Assembly: GCF_037325665.1 (NCBI RefSeq)
Contig: NC_090258.1
Span: forward strand, 37,294,452 to 37,358,451
Direction of reading: 5' to 3'
Length of the DNA stretch: 64,000 nucleotides
Source: Littorina saxatilis
Lineage: Eukaryota > Mollusca > Gastropoda > Littorinimorpha > Littorinidae
Of the stretch, positions 45,230 to 58,211 are shown piece after piece. The stretch's first letter is position 1, and each line of letters starts with the position of its first letter. A program made the translations under genes and the position numbers. The notes below the pieces were generated by a model. The model was not told the DNA's origin and searched no databases. It worked only from the letters and a program-made list of their open reading frames with translations.

Positions 45230-46353
45230 TCACAGTCACACAACCACCAGCAACCATCTAACACCACATATGTCAATCACAGTCACACAACCACTCGCAA
45301 CCATCTAACACCACATGTCACTCACAGTCACACAACCACTCGCAACCATCTAACACCACATGTCACTCACAGTCACACAACCACTCGCAACCATCTAACA
45401 CCACATGTCACTCACAGTCACACAACCACTCGCAACCATCTAACACCACATGTCACTCACAGTCACACAACCACTCGCAACCATCTAACACCACATGTCA
45501 CTCACAGTCACACAACCACTCGCAACCATCTAACACCACATGTCACTCACAGTCACACAACCACCAGCAACCATCTAACACCACATGTCACTCACAGTCA
45601 CACAACCACCAGCAACCATCTAACACCACATGTCACTCACGGTCACACAACCACCCGCAACCATCTAACACCACATGTCACTCACAGTCACACAACCACT
45701 CGCAACCATCTAACACCACATGTCACTCACAGTCACACAACCACTCGCAACCATCTAACACCACATGTCACTCACAGTCACACAACCACTCGCAACCATC
45801 TAACACCACATGTCACTCACAGTCACACAACCACTCGCAACCATCTAACACCACATGTCACTCACAGTCACACAACCACTCGCAACCATCTAACACCACA
45901 TGTCACTCACAGTCACACAACCACTCGCAACCACCTAACACCACATGTCACTCACAGTCACACAACCACTCGCAACCACCTAACACCACATGTCACTCAC
46001 AGTCACACAACCACTCGCAACCACTGATCTAACACCACATGTCACTCACAGTCACACAACCACTCGCAACCACCTAACACCACATGTCACTCACAGTCAC
46101 ACAACCACTCGCAACCATCTAACACCACATGTCACTCACAGTCACACAACCACTCGCAACCACCTAACACCATATGTCACTCACAGTCACACAACCACTC
46201 GCAACCATCTAACACCACATGTCACTCACAGTCACACAACCACTCGCAACCACTGATCTAACACCACATGTCACTCACAGTCACACAACCACTCGCAACC
46301 ATCTAACACCACATGTCACTCACAGTCACACAACCACTCGCAACCATCTAACA
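45230..46353. repeat. 45-bp minisatellite, about 25 copies
   Basis: The unit is CCATCTAACACCACATGTCA followed by CTCACAGTCACACAACCACTCGCAA. Variants: CACCAGCAA in three early units, CCACCTAACACC in several late ones, and an extra TGAT in two (46024, 46254). The period keeps one frame open (270 codons), an artefact. It is not related in sequence to the other 45-bp array. Confidence 0.96.
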
Positions 46354-46716
46354 CCATGGTGTCAGAAGTGAACAAACAAGAGAAGTGAGTAGATAGTTAT
46401 TTTGTGCATGAAGTTTAACCATCTAACACCATGGTGTCAGAAGTGAACAAACAAGAGAAGTGAGTAGATAGTTATTTTGTGCATGAAGTTTAACCATCTA
46501 ACACCATGGTGTCAGAAGTGAACAAACAAGAGAAGTGAGTAGATAGTTATTTTGTGCATGAAGTTGAACCATGGTGTCAGAAGTGAACAAACAAGAGAAG
46601 TGAGTAGATAGTTATTTTAGGCATGAAGTTGAACCATCTAACACCATGGTGTCAGAAGTGAACAAACAAGAGAAGTGAGTGGATAGTTATTTTGTGCATG
46701 AAGGTGAACCATCTAA
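46354..46716. repeat. 75-bp minisatellite, five copies, chained to the 45-bp array
   Basis: Units start CCATGGTGTCAGAAGTGAAC and end AACCATCTAACA, at 46354, 46429, 46504, 46569 and 46644; the third is 10 bases short. The last 12 bases of each unit are the same CCATCTAACACC that begins the 45-bp unit, so the two arrays share a junction word. Confidence 0.92.
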
Positions 46717-47246
46717 CACCACAGTAAGTGTCTGGCCAAATCTGAAATAGCGAGCCGAACAGTTTCCACGGAAAGGACGGCGCCTTTAAAATGACTACCG
46801 GCGAGACACCCCTCCCTGGAAGAAAAAAACACCCACAGAAGACGAGAAAGAATTAAAAAAGAAAGAACAAATTTAAAAATGGGAACAAAACAGACAACAA
46901 AGATATTAAAGTTTTCGCAGAGAAAATATGACAATTGATGAGAGTAAGCCCCCCCCCCCCCCAACGATTTTTTCATTTTTAAACAAAAACAAGAAAAACA
47001 CGAGAAAAACAGGAAGACAAACTAATCAAAGTTTTTGCAACAAACAAATCCCGTGCCATCCACTCAAACAAGTCAGACACGCACAAGAATGGCGCAGAAG
47101 ACATACGACATTGACGTCATCACATTTGCTCTATTTGCCCCTCGCCCAGTCTCCAAACATGTCTGGCGATTATAGCTTTCTCTTATCCTATTTTATGTCG
47201 AGTTTAAAAACCTTTTACGCTTTTTATAGTGTTGATTTCGACGCTT

Positions 47247-47288
<42 letters not shown>

Positions 47289-47923
47289 AGAGACGAGTGG
47301 GTAAAAACTATTCTCTTGTGGGTTGGCTTTGGCAAAAGTATTTCACATTTGTTCATTTTCTAAGCCCTCTTCCAAAACAACAACAACAACAACAACAAGT
47401 CGAACAGATAAGGCGTAAACACAGAAAGACATTCAGATCAAGAGACACATACGCGTTTACACAAGCAAGCAAACACACACACACAAACTGGAGTGTATTT
47501 GAAGTTAAAGGTTGAATGTTAGGGAAGTTTCCGGTTGCAGTTTAATCATTTTGCTTACGTACCCGATTTTCTTTGACACCCTGGGTCGTGCTGGAAACTC
47601 AAAACTCTGAACTTGCTATCAAACCCACCTAAGAAGCTATTTCAGCGGTACACATGCATTCAAGAAGAGGGACGAATCGATAAAACAAAACGTGTATCTG
47701 TTTCTGGTCATGAGTGATGTTCGTGATAGTAGCTATTTTTTGCTGTGCGCATTGTATTGCATAATCTTTAAAAAAAAAAAATAATAAAAAAAAAATTAAA
47801 TTTAAAAACCCATGAGGAATCTGTCCGCCCATCTGTTTGTTGATCCATTGATTTATTTTCGTATAAAAATAAATGTAAACTCTCTTTCTCTGCCTTTTTC
47901 TCTCTCTCGCTCTCTCTCTTCTC

Positions 47924-48004
<81 letters not shown>
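46717..48004. other. Non-coding with GA, CAA and CT tracts
   Basis: A GA run (47250-47281), a short CAA run (47380-47398), an A-rich stretch (47769-47800) and a long CT run (about 47930-48008). At 46727-46790 TCTGGCCAAATCTGAAATAG and GGCGCCTTTAAA look like one end of the AGGCAC-type MITE family. No supported gene. Confidence 0.45.
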
Positions 48005-48012
<8 letters not shown>

Positions 48013-48221
48013 GTTACATATATTTGTGTATAATATGTAATATGTAAATATTCATATGTTGTTGTTTTTCTCTACCTTTTTTCTACGTGAATATCCGTGT
48101 AAATATGTGATTAGATTAGTCCCCTCTCTGGGCGAGGGCTGGTTGAAAAAAAGCTCGTTGTACTGCTTATGCCACAACCCTCGACAAATAAAATTTGATT
48201 TGATTTGATTTGATTTGATTT

Positions 48222-48302
<81 letters not shown>

Positions 48303-48320
48303 ATAATTGTTTTGATAAAA
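48005..48320 (+). mobile_element. Non-LTR 3' tail and CT tract, copy of 40990-41317
   Basis: The same order as 40990-41317: GTAATATGTAAATATTCATATG, the GGGCGAGGGCT block, ATTTG repeats, CT tract, then TTATAATTGTTT. Similarity continues to the base before the CAG acceptor of the exon at 41321, then stops (here TTGATAAAA). Confidence 0.7.
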
Positions 48321-48812
48321 AAAATTGGTAGTATGTTGGTTTCTTTGCTTTACTAGTAGATTATTTCTTAACATTCCTAATCATCATCGTCGTCGTCGTC
48401 GTCGTCGTCGTCGTCATCTCTGCCTTGAACAGCCTTGGTTTAACACTTGCACTACCATCCGTTCAGACCCCCTGCACGAGACCAGCAGCAGTGCGATGTT
48501 AGCCTGTAGCAGCACTTTTTCATGACTAGACAAGATCTGGTTTGCCATTTGCAAAGAGAGGCGTCATCAATAATGTACGCGGTATTGGATTGACTGTATC
48601 GCAATGTTTGCCCCGCTAGACGAAGAAGACTTACCTCGTCTAATCTCCCTTCTCAATTGTGGTTTTAACGTCTATTTCGCCCCTCCCCCCTATGTTTTTT
48701 TTTTTACCGTTTGGCAACAAGGTTGTTTCCTTTTCGCACCAGCAACGGTTTGATCACGGCTTTGCCGCAGCACTCGAAATTTGGCCACGTTCTACTACCC
48801 AGCAAGAGAAAG
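48321..48812. other. Non-coding
   Basis: A (CGT)n run at about 48387-48414. No supported gene. Confidence 0.4.
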
Positions 48813-48824
48813 ACAGAAGGGTCT

Positions 48825-49193
48825 TCTTCTTCTTCTTCTGCGTTCGTGGGCTGAAACTCCCACGTACACTCGTGTGCTTTTTTGCACGAGTGGAATTTTA
48901 CGTGAATGACCGTTTTTTACCCCGCCATTTAGGCAGCCATACGCCGTTTTCGGAGGAAGCATGCTGGGTATTTTCGTGTTTCTATAACCCACCGAACTCT
49001 GACATGGATTACAGGACCTTTTTCGTGCGCACTTGGTCTTGTGCTTGCGTGTACACACGGGGGTGTTCGGACACCGAGGAGAGTCTGCACACAAATCTCT
49101 CGCCGAACGTGGGGACGAACTCACGCTGACAGCGGCCAACTGGATACAAATCGGCCAGCGCGCTACCGAACGGACTGAGCTACATCCCCGCCC
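48825..49193 (-). mobile_element. SINE family C, full length with target duplication
   Basis: Same structure as 40132: AAG tail at the left, tRNA-like head at the right with TAGCTCAGTCCG and GAGTTCGTCCCC. ACAGAAGGGTCT flanks it at 48813-48824 and 49194-49205. The two copies differ by small indels (a 26-base block with ATAAATCTCTCGCC at 40418 is partly absent here). Confidence 0.88.
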
Positions 49194-49205
49194 ACAGAAG
49201 GGTCT

Positions 49206-49744
49206 AAACATGGCGCGACCATATGGTGATTGTGATTGAACACGGGGCAGAAGAAGGCGAAACTGAACAAAGGACAATACGAACATCTGGCAAAGGGCAA
49301 AAACGGGCCGCAAGGTATTAGATGCCCACGAGTTGTGCATTCTAAATGCTGTTTAAATGGGACATGCGTGTCTTTCTTTATTTAATTTTTCTAATTTTTG
49401 GAGTTCTTCTTTGACACTTGCCACAGCCGCTAGCATTTTTGGACGTCTATTTCTGTGCAGGAGTATTTTCGAATCGCCTTTGAGTGTTGCTGGAATCCTT
49501 CAAATTTTGGAACAGCCCAGTCAACAGAGTATAATATTTCATTTGAAATATAACAATTTGAATAAAATACAACAACAAGAATAACCAGTATTCTGGTATT
49601 GATTTTAACTTTTGTGTGTGTGCGTTCAAGTTCTGTAAAAGGAACATAAACAAAATTAACACTGCGTAATAGAGGGAATATCGATCATTCGCCTAGATAC
49701 GAGCACACGTATGCCGCGTTAATGATGTAAGATACACATGTAAA
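49206..49744. other. Non-coding
   Basis: No supported gene or repeat recognised. Confidence 0.35.
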
Positions 49745-49748
49745 TTAA

Positions 49749-50042
49749 AGGCACACTCCTTCGTTGTCTCTGGTCTTGCCAGGCTTCTACATGGGATAAG
49801 ACTTGTACTGATTTTTGTCACATACCACCAATTAAACACCTTGGGTGCACTTTGTGCACAGTGGGCATTTTGAAAGAATTAATTCAGTCATTAATTAATT
49901 CCCACACAAACATTCCCACTCACCACAGCAAGCAGTCAGGATGATGATTTGTGTTTTGTGAACAAGTGGAGGGATGGTCTGATCCCATGTAAACGCCTGG
50001 CCACGAATGAGATGGTGCGTTTTTACGGGAAGGTGTGTGTCT
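49749..50042. mobile_element. 294-bp TTAA-type MITE, AGGCACAC ends
   Basis: TTAA on both sides (49745-49748, 50043-50046). The ends are AGGCACACTCCTTCGTTG and its imperfect complement ending GAAGGTGTGTGTCT. The inner arms share TGGCCAGGC/GCCTGGCCA and the CATGGGATAAGAC / GTCTGATCCCATG pair. A non-coding TTAA insertion of Kolobok or piggyBac type. Confidence 0.75.
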
Positions 50043-50046
50043 TTAA

Positions 50047-51360
50047 AGATGTTGGATGAATTCACAGCTTCTCTCTGATGATATTGCTCATATAATCAGT
50101 TTTGTGGGACCAGTCATAATTGTGAAAAAATATACATTACTTTGCAGTATCACTATCAGCCAGGCGGGTTGCAGTTAATACCTGTGTGAAAATATGTCAT
50201 GAACACAATTCGGCAGAGCAAAATGCTAAATACCACGCACTTTATGTTTATAACTACGTTTTTGTATTATTATTGTGAAATTAAAAAAATGCCAACATTT
50301 TGTGTGTCCATGTAAGAGCACTCTTTTGTGTGTTTTACTTTTTATGATTCTTTTAATACAGTTTTTGGTATTGGACATTTCTGAATAAATTCTTACTTAG
50401 ACTACACACACAAAATTGCTGACCTTTTAACAAGTGTAAGCTTTTAAGATGCAGTTTTCTCACAGTGAACAGTTTCCTTGCTTGTCTTCTGGCTGATTTT
50501 CTTGGACAAATTATTATATTCGGTGATTATTTGTTCGAAGTGTTTTGTTTGACGCCTTTGCAGTCATGATTTAAGAAGCCTAGCTGTAGGAGCATATTCA
50601 CTGATATAATACTTATGATTAGGCCCAGATGTACATGTGCTTCGTGTGATTTTTGTTAAAATACGATTGTGTGTGTGTATGAGTGTGTGTTTGTGTGTGT
50701 GACGTTTAAGTTTGACATTGAACTTGACCTTTTTTGGGGTCGTTAGTTCTTGAAATGTCCATGGCTGGTGCCACTGCCTTCATAACTGGCTTCCTTCCAG
50801 CGGCACCGCATTATACGGCGCCATTAACTTGTCACTCACGCTATCACTACCGCCACATACATGCGTGTTCGAATATTGAATGTTGTTCCTACGTGCACAC
50901 CGGGACACTGACCTACCTGAATGGCTTTTGTGGCGTATTGCGTATTAAACTTTTGTCAGTCTTCTAGTGCGTCTTCTGTGAACAGAAACCCCACTGGGCG
51001 ACGTGCCAGGCGACGTCTGTGCCGCGAGGTTAGATTGGTAAATATCGACCAGGTCCTAAAAATACAGCAAAATAACATCCCCCACCCTCTAACCCCCCCC
51101 CCCCCCCCTCCTCCTCCGATTTCCCGGTCATCACGCGTCTCGAACTCTTCCCTCTAAAAACACTATTCACCCTCCCCTTATTAACACCCCTCTTACTCAC
51201 CGAACACAAACTGAAACCCCATGAGTTTTTAGATAAACATTGCACCCTTCAATGGAAGCCAGCATACTCTCTCAATACATAAGGCTGAAATAGGACATCT
51301 GTTTTGAAAACTTCATCCCCTCTCCTCCTTCCCACCCCTCAACCCTCTCTCCCACCGTGT
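50047..51360. other. Non-coding
   Basis: AT-rich with a GT run (50670-50700) and a C-run at 51095-51108. No supported gene. The 50734-50967 frame has no domain. Confidence 0.35.
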
Positions 51361-51726
51361 GTGTGTATGGTTATGCATGATTCGCAAAGCTGGCATCAGC
51401 GAGAATTAATTGCCATTTCCCCCCCCCCTCACTCATCCTTTGCCTTTCCACGCACTATCCCCCTCTATTTTTTATGATCAGCTTTGATGATGATGATTGA
51501 TGATGATGATGATGATTGATGATGATTGATGATGATTGATGATGATGATGATGACGATGAAGACGAACGCAAATGTTTGTTTTGTCGGTCTCATCGGTGT
51601 GCATGATTTACAAAACTGACTTGCAAATTGCAATTCCCCCCCCCCCCCCCCTCCCGCTTTCCGGCTTTAATACTCACTGTTTATCTTCCGCGAGCTGGCC
51701 GATGACAGATGGGCACGGTGAACACC
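51361..51726. repeat. Degenerate units with poly-C tracts and a GAT microsatellite
   Basis: GTTATGCATGATTCGCAAAGC...GAATTAATTGCCATTTCCCC (51370-51430), a GAT/GATT tract (51484-51558), then GTGCATGATTTACAAAACTG...GCAATTCCCC (51598-51650). Related phrases lie to the right of the 30-bp array (54010-54090 and 54190-54265). This looks like an older, larger repeat that surrounds the array. Confidence 0.5.
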
Positions 51727-54017
51727 ATTTGTTTAGTGGGTATATAGTGATACATGATTTGTTTAGTGGGTATATAGTGATACATGATTTGTTTAGTGGG
51801 TATATAGTGATACATGATTTGTTTAGTGGGTATATAGTGATACATGATTTGTTTAGTGGGTATATAGTGATACATGATTTGTTTAGTGGGTATATAGTGA
51901 TACATGATTTGTTTAGTGGGTATATAGTGATACATGATTTGTTTAGTGGGTATATAGTGATACATGATTTGTTTAGTGGGTATATAGTGATACATGATTT
52001 GTTTAGTGGGTATATAGTGATACATGATTTGTTTAGTGGGTATATAGTGATACATGATTTGTTTAGTGGGTATATAGTGATACATGATTTGTTTAGTGGG
52101 TATATAGTGATACATGATTTGTTTAGTGGGTATATAGTGATACATGATTTGTTTAGTGGGTATATAGTGATACATGATTTGTTTAGTGGGTATATAGTGA
52201 TACATGATTTGTTTAGTGGGTATATAGTGATACATGATTTGTTTAGTGGGTATATAGTGATACATGATTTGTTTAGTGGGTATATAGTGATACATGATTT
52301 GTTTAGTGGGTATATAGTGATACATGATTTGTTTAGTGGGTATATAGTGATACATGATTTGTTTAGTGGGTATATAGTGATACATGATTTGTTTAGTGGG
52401 TATATAGTGATACATGATTTGTTTAGTGGGTATATAGTGATACATGATTTGTTTAGTGGGTATATAGTGATACATGATTTGTTTAGTGGGTATATAGTGA
52501 TACATGATTTGTTTAGTGGGTATATAGTGATACATGATTTGTTTAGTGGGTATATAGTGATACATGATTTGTTTAGTGGGTATATAGTGATACATGATTT
52601 GTTTAGTGGGTATATAGTGATACATGATTTGTTTAGTGGGTATATAGTGATACATGATTTGTTTAGTGGGTATATAGTGATACATGATTTGTTTAGTGGG
52701 TATATAGTGATACATGATTTGTTTAGTGGGTATATAGTGATACATGATTTGTTTAGTGGGTATATAGTGATACATGATTTGTTTAGTGGGTATATAGTGA
52801 TACATGATTTGTTTAGTGGGTATATAGTGATACATGATTTGTTTAGTGGGTATATAGTGATACATGATTTGTTTAGTGGGTATATAGTGATACATGATTT
52901 GTTTAGTGGGTATATAGTGATACATGATTTGTTTAGTGGGTATATAGTGATACATGATTTGTTTAGTGGGTATATAGTGATACATGATTTGTTTAGTGGG
53001 TATATAGTGATACATGATTTGTTTAGTGGGTATATAGTGATACATGATTTGTTTAGTGGGTATATAGTGATACATGATTTGTTTAGTGGGTATATAGTGA
53101 TACATGATTTGTTTAGTGGGTATATAGTGATACATGATTTGTTTAGTGGGTATATAGTGATACATGATTTGTTTAGTGGGTATATAGTGATACATGATTT
53201 GTTTAGTGGGTATATAGTGATACATGATTTGTTTAGTGGGTATATAGTGATACATGATTTGTTTAGTGGGTATACAGTGATACATGATTTGTTTAGTGGG
53301 TATATAGTGATACATGATTTGTTTAGTGGGTATGACAGTGATACATGATTTGTTTAGTGGGTATATAGTGATACATGATTTGTTTAGTGGGTATATAGTG
53401 ATACATGATTTGTTTAGTGGGTATATAGTGATACATGATTTGTTTAGTGGGTATATAGTGATACATGATTTGTTTAGTGGGTATATAGTGATACATGATT
53501 TGTTTAGTGGGTATATAGTGATACATGATTTGTTTAGTGGGTATATAGTGATACATGATTTGTTTAGTGGGTATATAGTGATACATGATTTGTTTAGTGG
53601 GTATACAGTGATACATGATTTGTTTAGTGGGTATATAGTGATACATGATTTGTTTAGTGGGTATATAGTGATACATGATTTGTTTAGTGGGTATATAGTG
53701 ATACATGATTTGTTTAGTGGGTATATAGTGATACATGATTTGTTTAGTGGGTATATAGTGATACATGATTTGTTTAGTGGGTATATAGTGATACATGATT
53801 TGTTTAGTGGGTATATAGTGATACATGATTTGTTTAGTGGGTATATAGTGATACATGATTTGTTTAGTGGGTATATAGTGATACATGATTTGTTTAGTGG
53901 GTATATAGTGCAGTGATACATGATTTGTTTAGTGGGTATATAGTGATACATGATTTGTTTAGTGGGTATATAGTGATACATCATTTGTTTAGTGGGTATA
54001 TAGTGATACATGATTTG
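51727..54017. repeat. 30-bp minisatellite, about 76 copies, nearly uniform
   Basis: The unit is TACATGATTTGTTTAGTGGG followed by TATATAGTGA. Changes seen: TATACAGTGA at two places, one TATGACAGTGA (53332), one GTGCAGTGATA (53910) and one ATCATTTG (53980). Long open frames on both strands (up to 779 codons) are artefacts of the 30-base period. Confidence 0.98.
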
Positions 54018-55819
54018 CACAACTTGCAGTAGCGAGGATTAATTACTATTTTTCTCTTTCTTCTCGCCCTGTTTGCGCATAACCCCCCCCCCCCCCTCAC
54101 TTTTTATCTTCACTGAGTTAAAACGCCGATCGAAGATTCGAGACGGCCGAAAGTGTTTGCTTTGCGTGTGTATATTTAACTATATTATATTGATGGTTAT
54201 GTATGATTAGCGGCATAGCACATAGCCAGAATCGATTACGCCGCTGCTAACCATCCGCCCCCCCCCCCCCTCTCTCTCTCTTTGCTCACAACGCTTTTAT
54301 CTATTCACAAAATACCCAGAGTCCTGGAAAGTAGCCACAATAAAGCCAGGATCTATTGTCCCCCCCCCCCCCCCCCCACCCTCTTCCTCAATCACACCCC
54401 GTCGCCGAACTTTTCCGCAATGCGCGATGGATCGATTCCCTCTGACGTCGCAAGTTTTATTTTCGGCTCTGGTCGATGGAGGTCTGATGCAAAGTGCTTG
54501 TTTTGAGCGTTGAATGGAATATGTATGCGGCCTTTAAAACTGTTACTGAAACCCCTGCATGCTTTAAACACGCGTGCACTAGCGATTAACTCCCGAATAG
54601 CTTGTATATTTGTCACGTGTACCAGGGACCTATATTGTACAGACAGTCTTGTCAATTTGTATTTTTTTTTGTATTTTTTTGCAGGGGGGGGGGGGGGGGG
54701 TTTGAGCTGTTCTGGTGTTGTTGTTTTTTAAGTTACACTTAAGTTAAATGTGCCATTAAAATGTCTGTTTCATTCTCAGCTTGACCTGCATAGACTGATC
54801 TCTTCAAAATGCAACGTTCTGGAATTACAATCATTAACATGTGGCCAAAGTTTAACAATCTCAGACTGTCGCGTGACATTAGTGATCTGAGCTGTGAAAT
54901 TGTTCCGAAATAAACAACTCGTTACCGCATCGTCTGAGTCAATGCGTTTTGGAGGGAGGAGGAGGAGGGGGGGGGGATGGTGCAGGTACGTTTTCTGTCT
55001 CTCTAACTGCATGTGGTGTTACACAATTGACACCATGCGCTGTGCCTTTGAGCTCTAGAAAATGTTAATAAACTTCAATTTAATTAAACAATTCATTGAC
55101 GCACCGCCACCGACCGGCCGGGGAGGGATGGTGGCCGTGTTTAAGGACGGGATATGCTTTGTGGTCGGCTACAAGGAAGGGATGGGGGGGGGGGGGGGTG
55201 GAAGACGAAGGAAGGTGTCAGACGTGAACTCAATCAACCTTGCCCAAGTCGCGGCGGTCAGACAGCCGGCCGCACAGGGTGGAGGATATGACCTCAGTGG
55301 AAATGTCTGTGGAGATATGTCAGTGCCCTCGGCATCCTGTCACACGAAGACGGAAAACCAGACAGAGAGACACATGGGGAGACAGCGAGGAAACACGTAC
55401 ACAACCGGAAACATTGGTCAACATCCACACTGACATGATTGGCGCATGCACAAATGCACTTGAGCGTGCGGCGCTTGCAAACACACACAGACTGCGGCAA
55501 ACACATAAACATACAACAACACACGGACAAATACATAAACACATAAACACACAACAACACACGGACAAACACATAAACACACACGTACAAACCGGATAAG
55601 CACATAGACGTACTGACAAACCCACAGACAAACCAACACAAACACGAACACACACACACACACAGGGTCCCGGAGTACTTGGCTCGTGCTACACCATGCT
55701 TGATGCGCGGTCACGCCGCAGTCTTTGTGTACACGTGATTGTTGTGACAAAACGCTCATTAGTGTTGTTTTTCATGGCGATATGAAGAGGCGCATGGCGA
55801 TGATGGATGTGTGTGTGTG
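54018..55819. other. Non-coding with poly-C and poly-G runs
   Basis: C-runs at 54083, 54257 and 54360, G-runs at 54685, 54968 and 55182. The 123-codon frame at 55062-55433 has a Gly run and no domain; I do not support it as a gene. CA-rich DNA at 55480-55665. Confidence 0.4.
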
Positions 55820-55933
55820 CAGGGCCGGACCCAAGGGGGGAGGGGGTGGGGTCCTCAGTGTTGACCGGCCGAACCACAACCCCTACCACAATTGGGACCC
55901 CCACCCCCCTCACCCTACGTAGGTCCGGCCCTG
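55820..55933. mobile_element. Short MITE with CAGGGCCGGACC ends
   Basis: 114 bp; the left end is CAGGGCCGGACCCAAGG and the right is CGTAGGTCCGGCCCTG, an inverted pair. The first bases match the element at 60450. CAG-starting ends suit hAT, but no 8-base duplication is clear. Confidence 0.65.
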
Positions 55934-56145
55934 CCAGTGGTGTGTGTCACAGTGTGTGTGTGTGTGACGGTGTGCGCGCGTGTGTGTGTGTTTGTGTATG
56001 TAAGGTTTTGTGTGTATGTACGTGTGTGTTTGTGTGTGTGTGTGTGCCCGCGCGCGTGTGCGTGTGTCACGGTGTATGTGCGCGCGCGCGTGTGTGTATG
56101 TGTGTGTGTGTGGGTGTATGTGTGTGTGTGTGGGTGTGTTGTATT
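55934..56145. repeat. GT/CG-rich microsatellite
   Basis: An imperfect TG tract with CGCG interruptions. Artefactual frames on both strands. Confidence 0.8.
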
Positions 56146-56819
56146 TTTGGCGGTAGAGAGGGAGACTCTTGCGGTCTTTTTTCATTTTCTTTCTTTACAT
56201 GGATCTTTTTCTCATTTCTGTTCTTTTGGTCGGAGCTGAGGGGAGTTGGGAGATACCGTTCTACTTTTTCACTTACCCTCTTTCTCTTGTGACTTTTCTT
56301 TCTCCGCCCTGTTCGTCACAGAGATACACACTATGTCAAGTCAACGATGTCATGCATTTCAAGTGAAGTTTTATTAGGTCAACTCCTTGAAAGCTCATGT
56401 GAAGAGAGAGCGCGCTGAAATTACCCTTGATACTGATGTCATAGCGGCCTAGTCATAAGTGATGATAAGCGCGGCATTTTCAGCTCATGCCCACTCAATT
56501 CTTAGCCTATCGCACAGTAGCGCACTCACATGGAACCTCTCTTCACATGCTCTACCCTCTGCTCGCGTAAGGAGTTGTGACATGTCAATTGGTTTAAACA
56601 AATGTTATTCAAAATACATGATGACAAGTTATAATGAGCAGTCTACAGCGAGGACACGAACTCAAGCAAACAAGCTTATATTACGTGACCAAAACATGGA
56701 AATAATACACAAACCTACATGTCAATTAGAATGAGCCTTATGACAGGTTTGGTAGGTGCTATTGCACATAGTTTCGTTGCCTTTTTGAATTTCCAACTTA
56801 AAACAGTCTACATTGGCGG
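56146..56819. other. Non-coding
   Basis: No supported gene or repeat recognised. Confidence 0.35.
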
Positions 56820-57237
56820 CAGAGGCGGATCCCCGGGGGGGGGGGGGGGGGTTCTGAGGTTTCTGACCCCCCCCCCCCCCCCAAGCCTAAAAAAAATAAA
56901 AAAAATTGTAAACAAACAAACAAACGATGGCTCATTTTTCTTGTTTTTATGAAAATGTTCCGGTGGGGCATGCCCCCGGACCCCCAACGAGCCGGCAGTT
57001 GTAAAAATTACGGTTTTTTGAAGGTAGTCGGGTAATTTGTTGGCTCAGGTCAATTTTCCTTGTTTTGATCCAAATTTTTCTTCTGAAATTAACTTTTGGA
57101 AGGTGTATTACGGGACGTTTTTTTATCAACATTTTCGTGGGAGGGGGGGGGGGGAATATGCTTCGCGTCGTCGATCTGTCTCTAAAAGAAATCTGGACCC
57201 CCTCCCCCCCCTAAAAAAATCATGCGATCCGCCCCTG
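56820..57237. mobile_element. MITE with CAGAGGCGGATC/CAGGGGCGGATC ends
   Basis: 418 bp. The left end is CAGAGGCGGATCCCC plus a G-run, TTCTGAGGTTTCTGA, a C-run and AAGCCTAAAA. The right end is GCGATCCGCCCCTG, its complement. A G-run and C-run also lie near the right end. A fragment of the same family is at 7424. Probably hAT-like by its ends, without a confirmed 8-base duplication. Confidence 0.65.
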
Positions 57238-57612
57238 TGGATGCACTGCACTGATAAACTGAGTGGGGGTGGGGTGGGGGTTAGGGGGAAGGGAGGGGTA
57301 GTAGTATTTATTGTTTGCGTGTGACTCGTGGCTGACTTGAAGAGATATTGTGGTGTTAAGAAATTATGTGTTTACAAAATGTTAAACACTCTTGATCTGT
57401 TTGTGTTAAATGTATTACTCTGCGGATTTTCATATGGAGGTGTAATAACCTTTCCTCGTTTTGTTTTTTACCAATTGAATGATTGATTCATGTTGTGGTT
57501 GATAATGTAAAGATAGTAATATGGTACAATGGATGTGTATCATTTTGTTACGGATCTCACAACAGTTCAACCCCCTTTTTGAAAGGTGTTAGGAATGAAC
57601 GGGGTATGAATC
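57238..57612. other. Non-coding
   Basis: A GGGGT-rich stretch (57264-57300) then AT-rich DNA. No feature. Confidence 0.35.
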
Positions 57613-58211
57613 GGTGTTGCACTAGGCAAATCTGTCCGAAGCGGTTGCACCCGTAATTTTCAGTCCGAAGGGAGACACGCGACGTAAGTTTCTGCACAAA
57701 ATCACCTGTAATTCCTCACAAATGACATATCATCACAAAACTACCGTTTGTACTTTGGCCTAAGCATCACATCATCGATTTGTTTCATTGCTTCAATGTG
57801 TTTGTGAACGTTGGCCTTCAAGTATTTACACATTTCAAGCGCATTATGTGCAAATTTTGACTTTCCGCAGTTACTAGGGAAATTCAAGCACATGAGAAAG
57901 GCTACACGCGATTGTGATGTGATGTATGGTCATTTCTTGACATCTGGGTAAGATGGTATGATTTAAAGTGGTGCAGGAGCGTCATATTTCATGAATCTGT
58001 GAAGATATTCAAAGATTTGTCGGTTGCGCATCTCCGAAGTCTCTCTGTTTTTCTGGTTGCACACCCCCGAAGCAATCGGTTGCACACCGCCGAAGATATT
58101 TCAAAGAAATAAACAGAAATCTATTTGTGTCCGCCTCTGGGTATGTTCCAAATTGGTATGGAAAATCATATATCTGTTTGTCTGCGCCGATTTGGTGTAC
58201 ACAATATATAT

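Noticed and set aside
45215-46256. His/Thr-rich open frame of 270 codons
   Set aside because: Product of the 45-bp repeat; no start context or splice support.
51573-54020. Open frames of 591 and 779 codons over the 30-bp array
   Set aside because: Same artefact; both strands are open at once and composition is purely the repeated unit.
55062-55433. 123-codon open frame with a Gly run
   Set aside because: Its length depends on a poly-G tract; no domain, splice site or similar copy.
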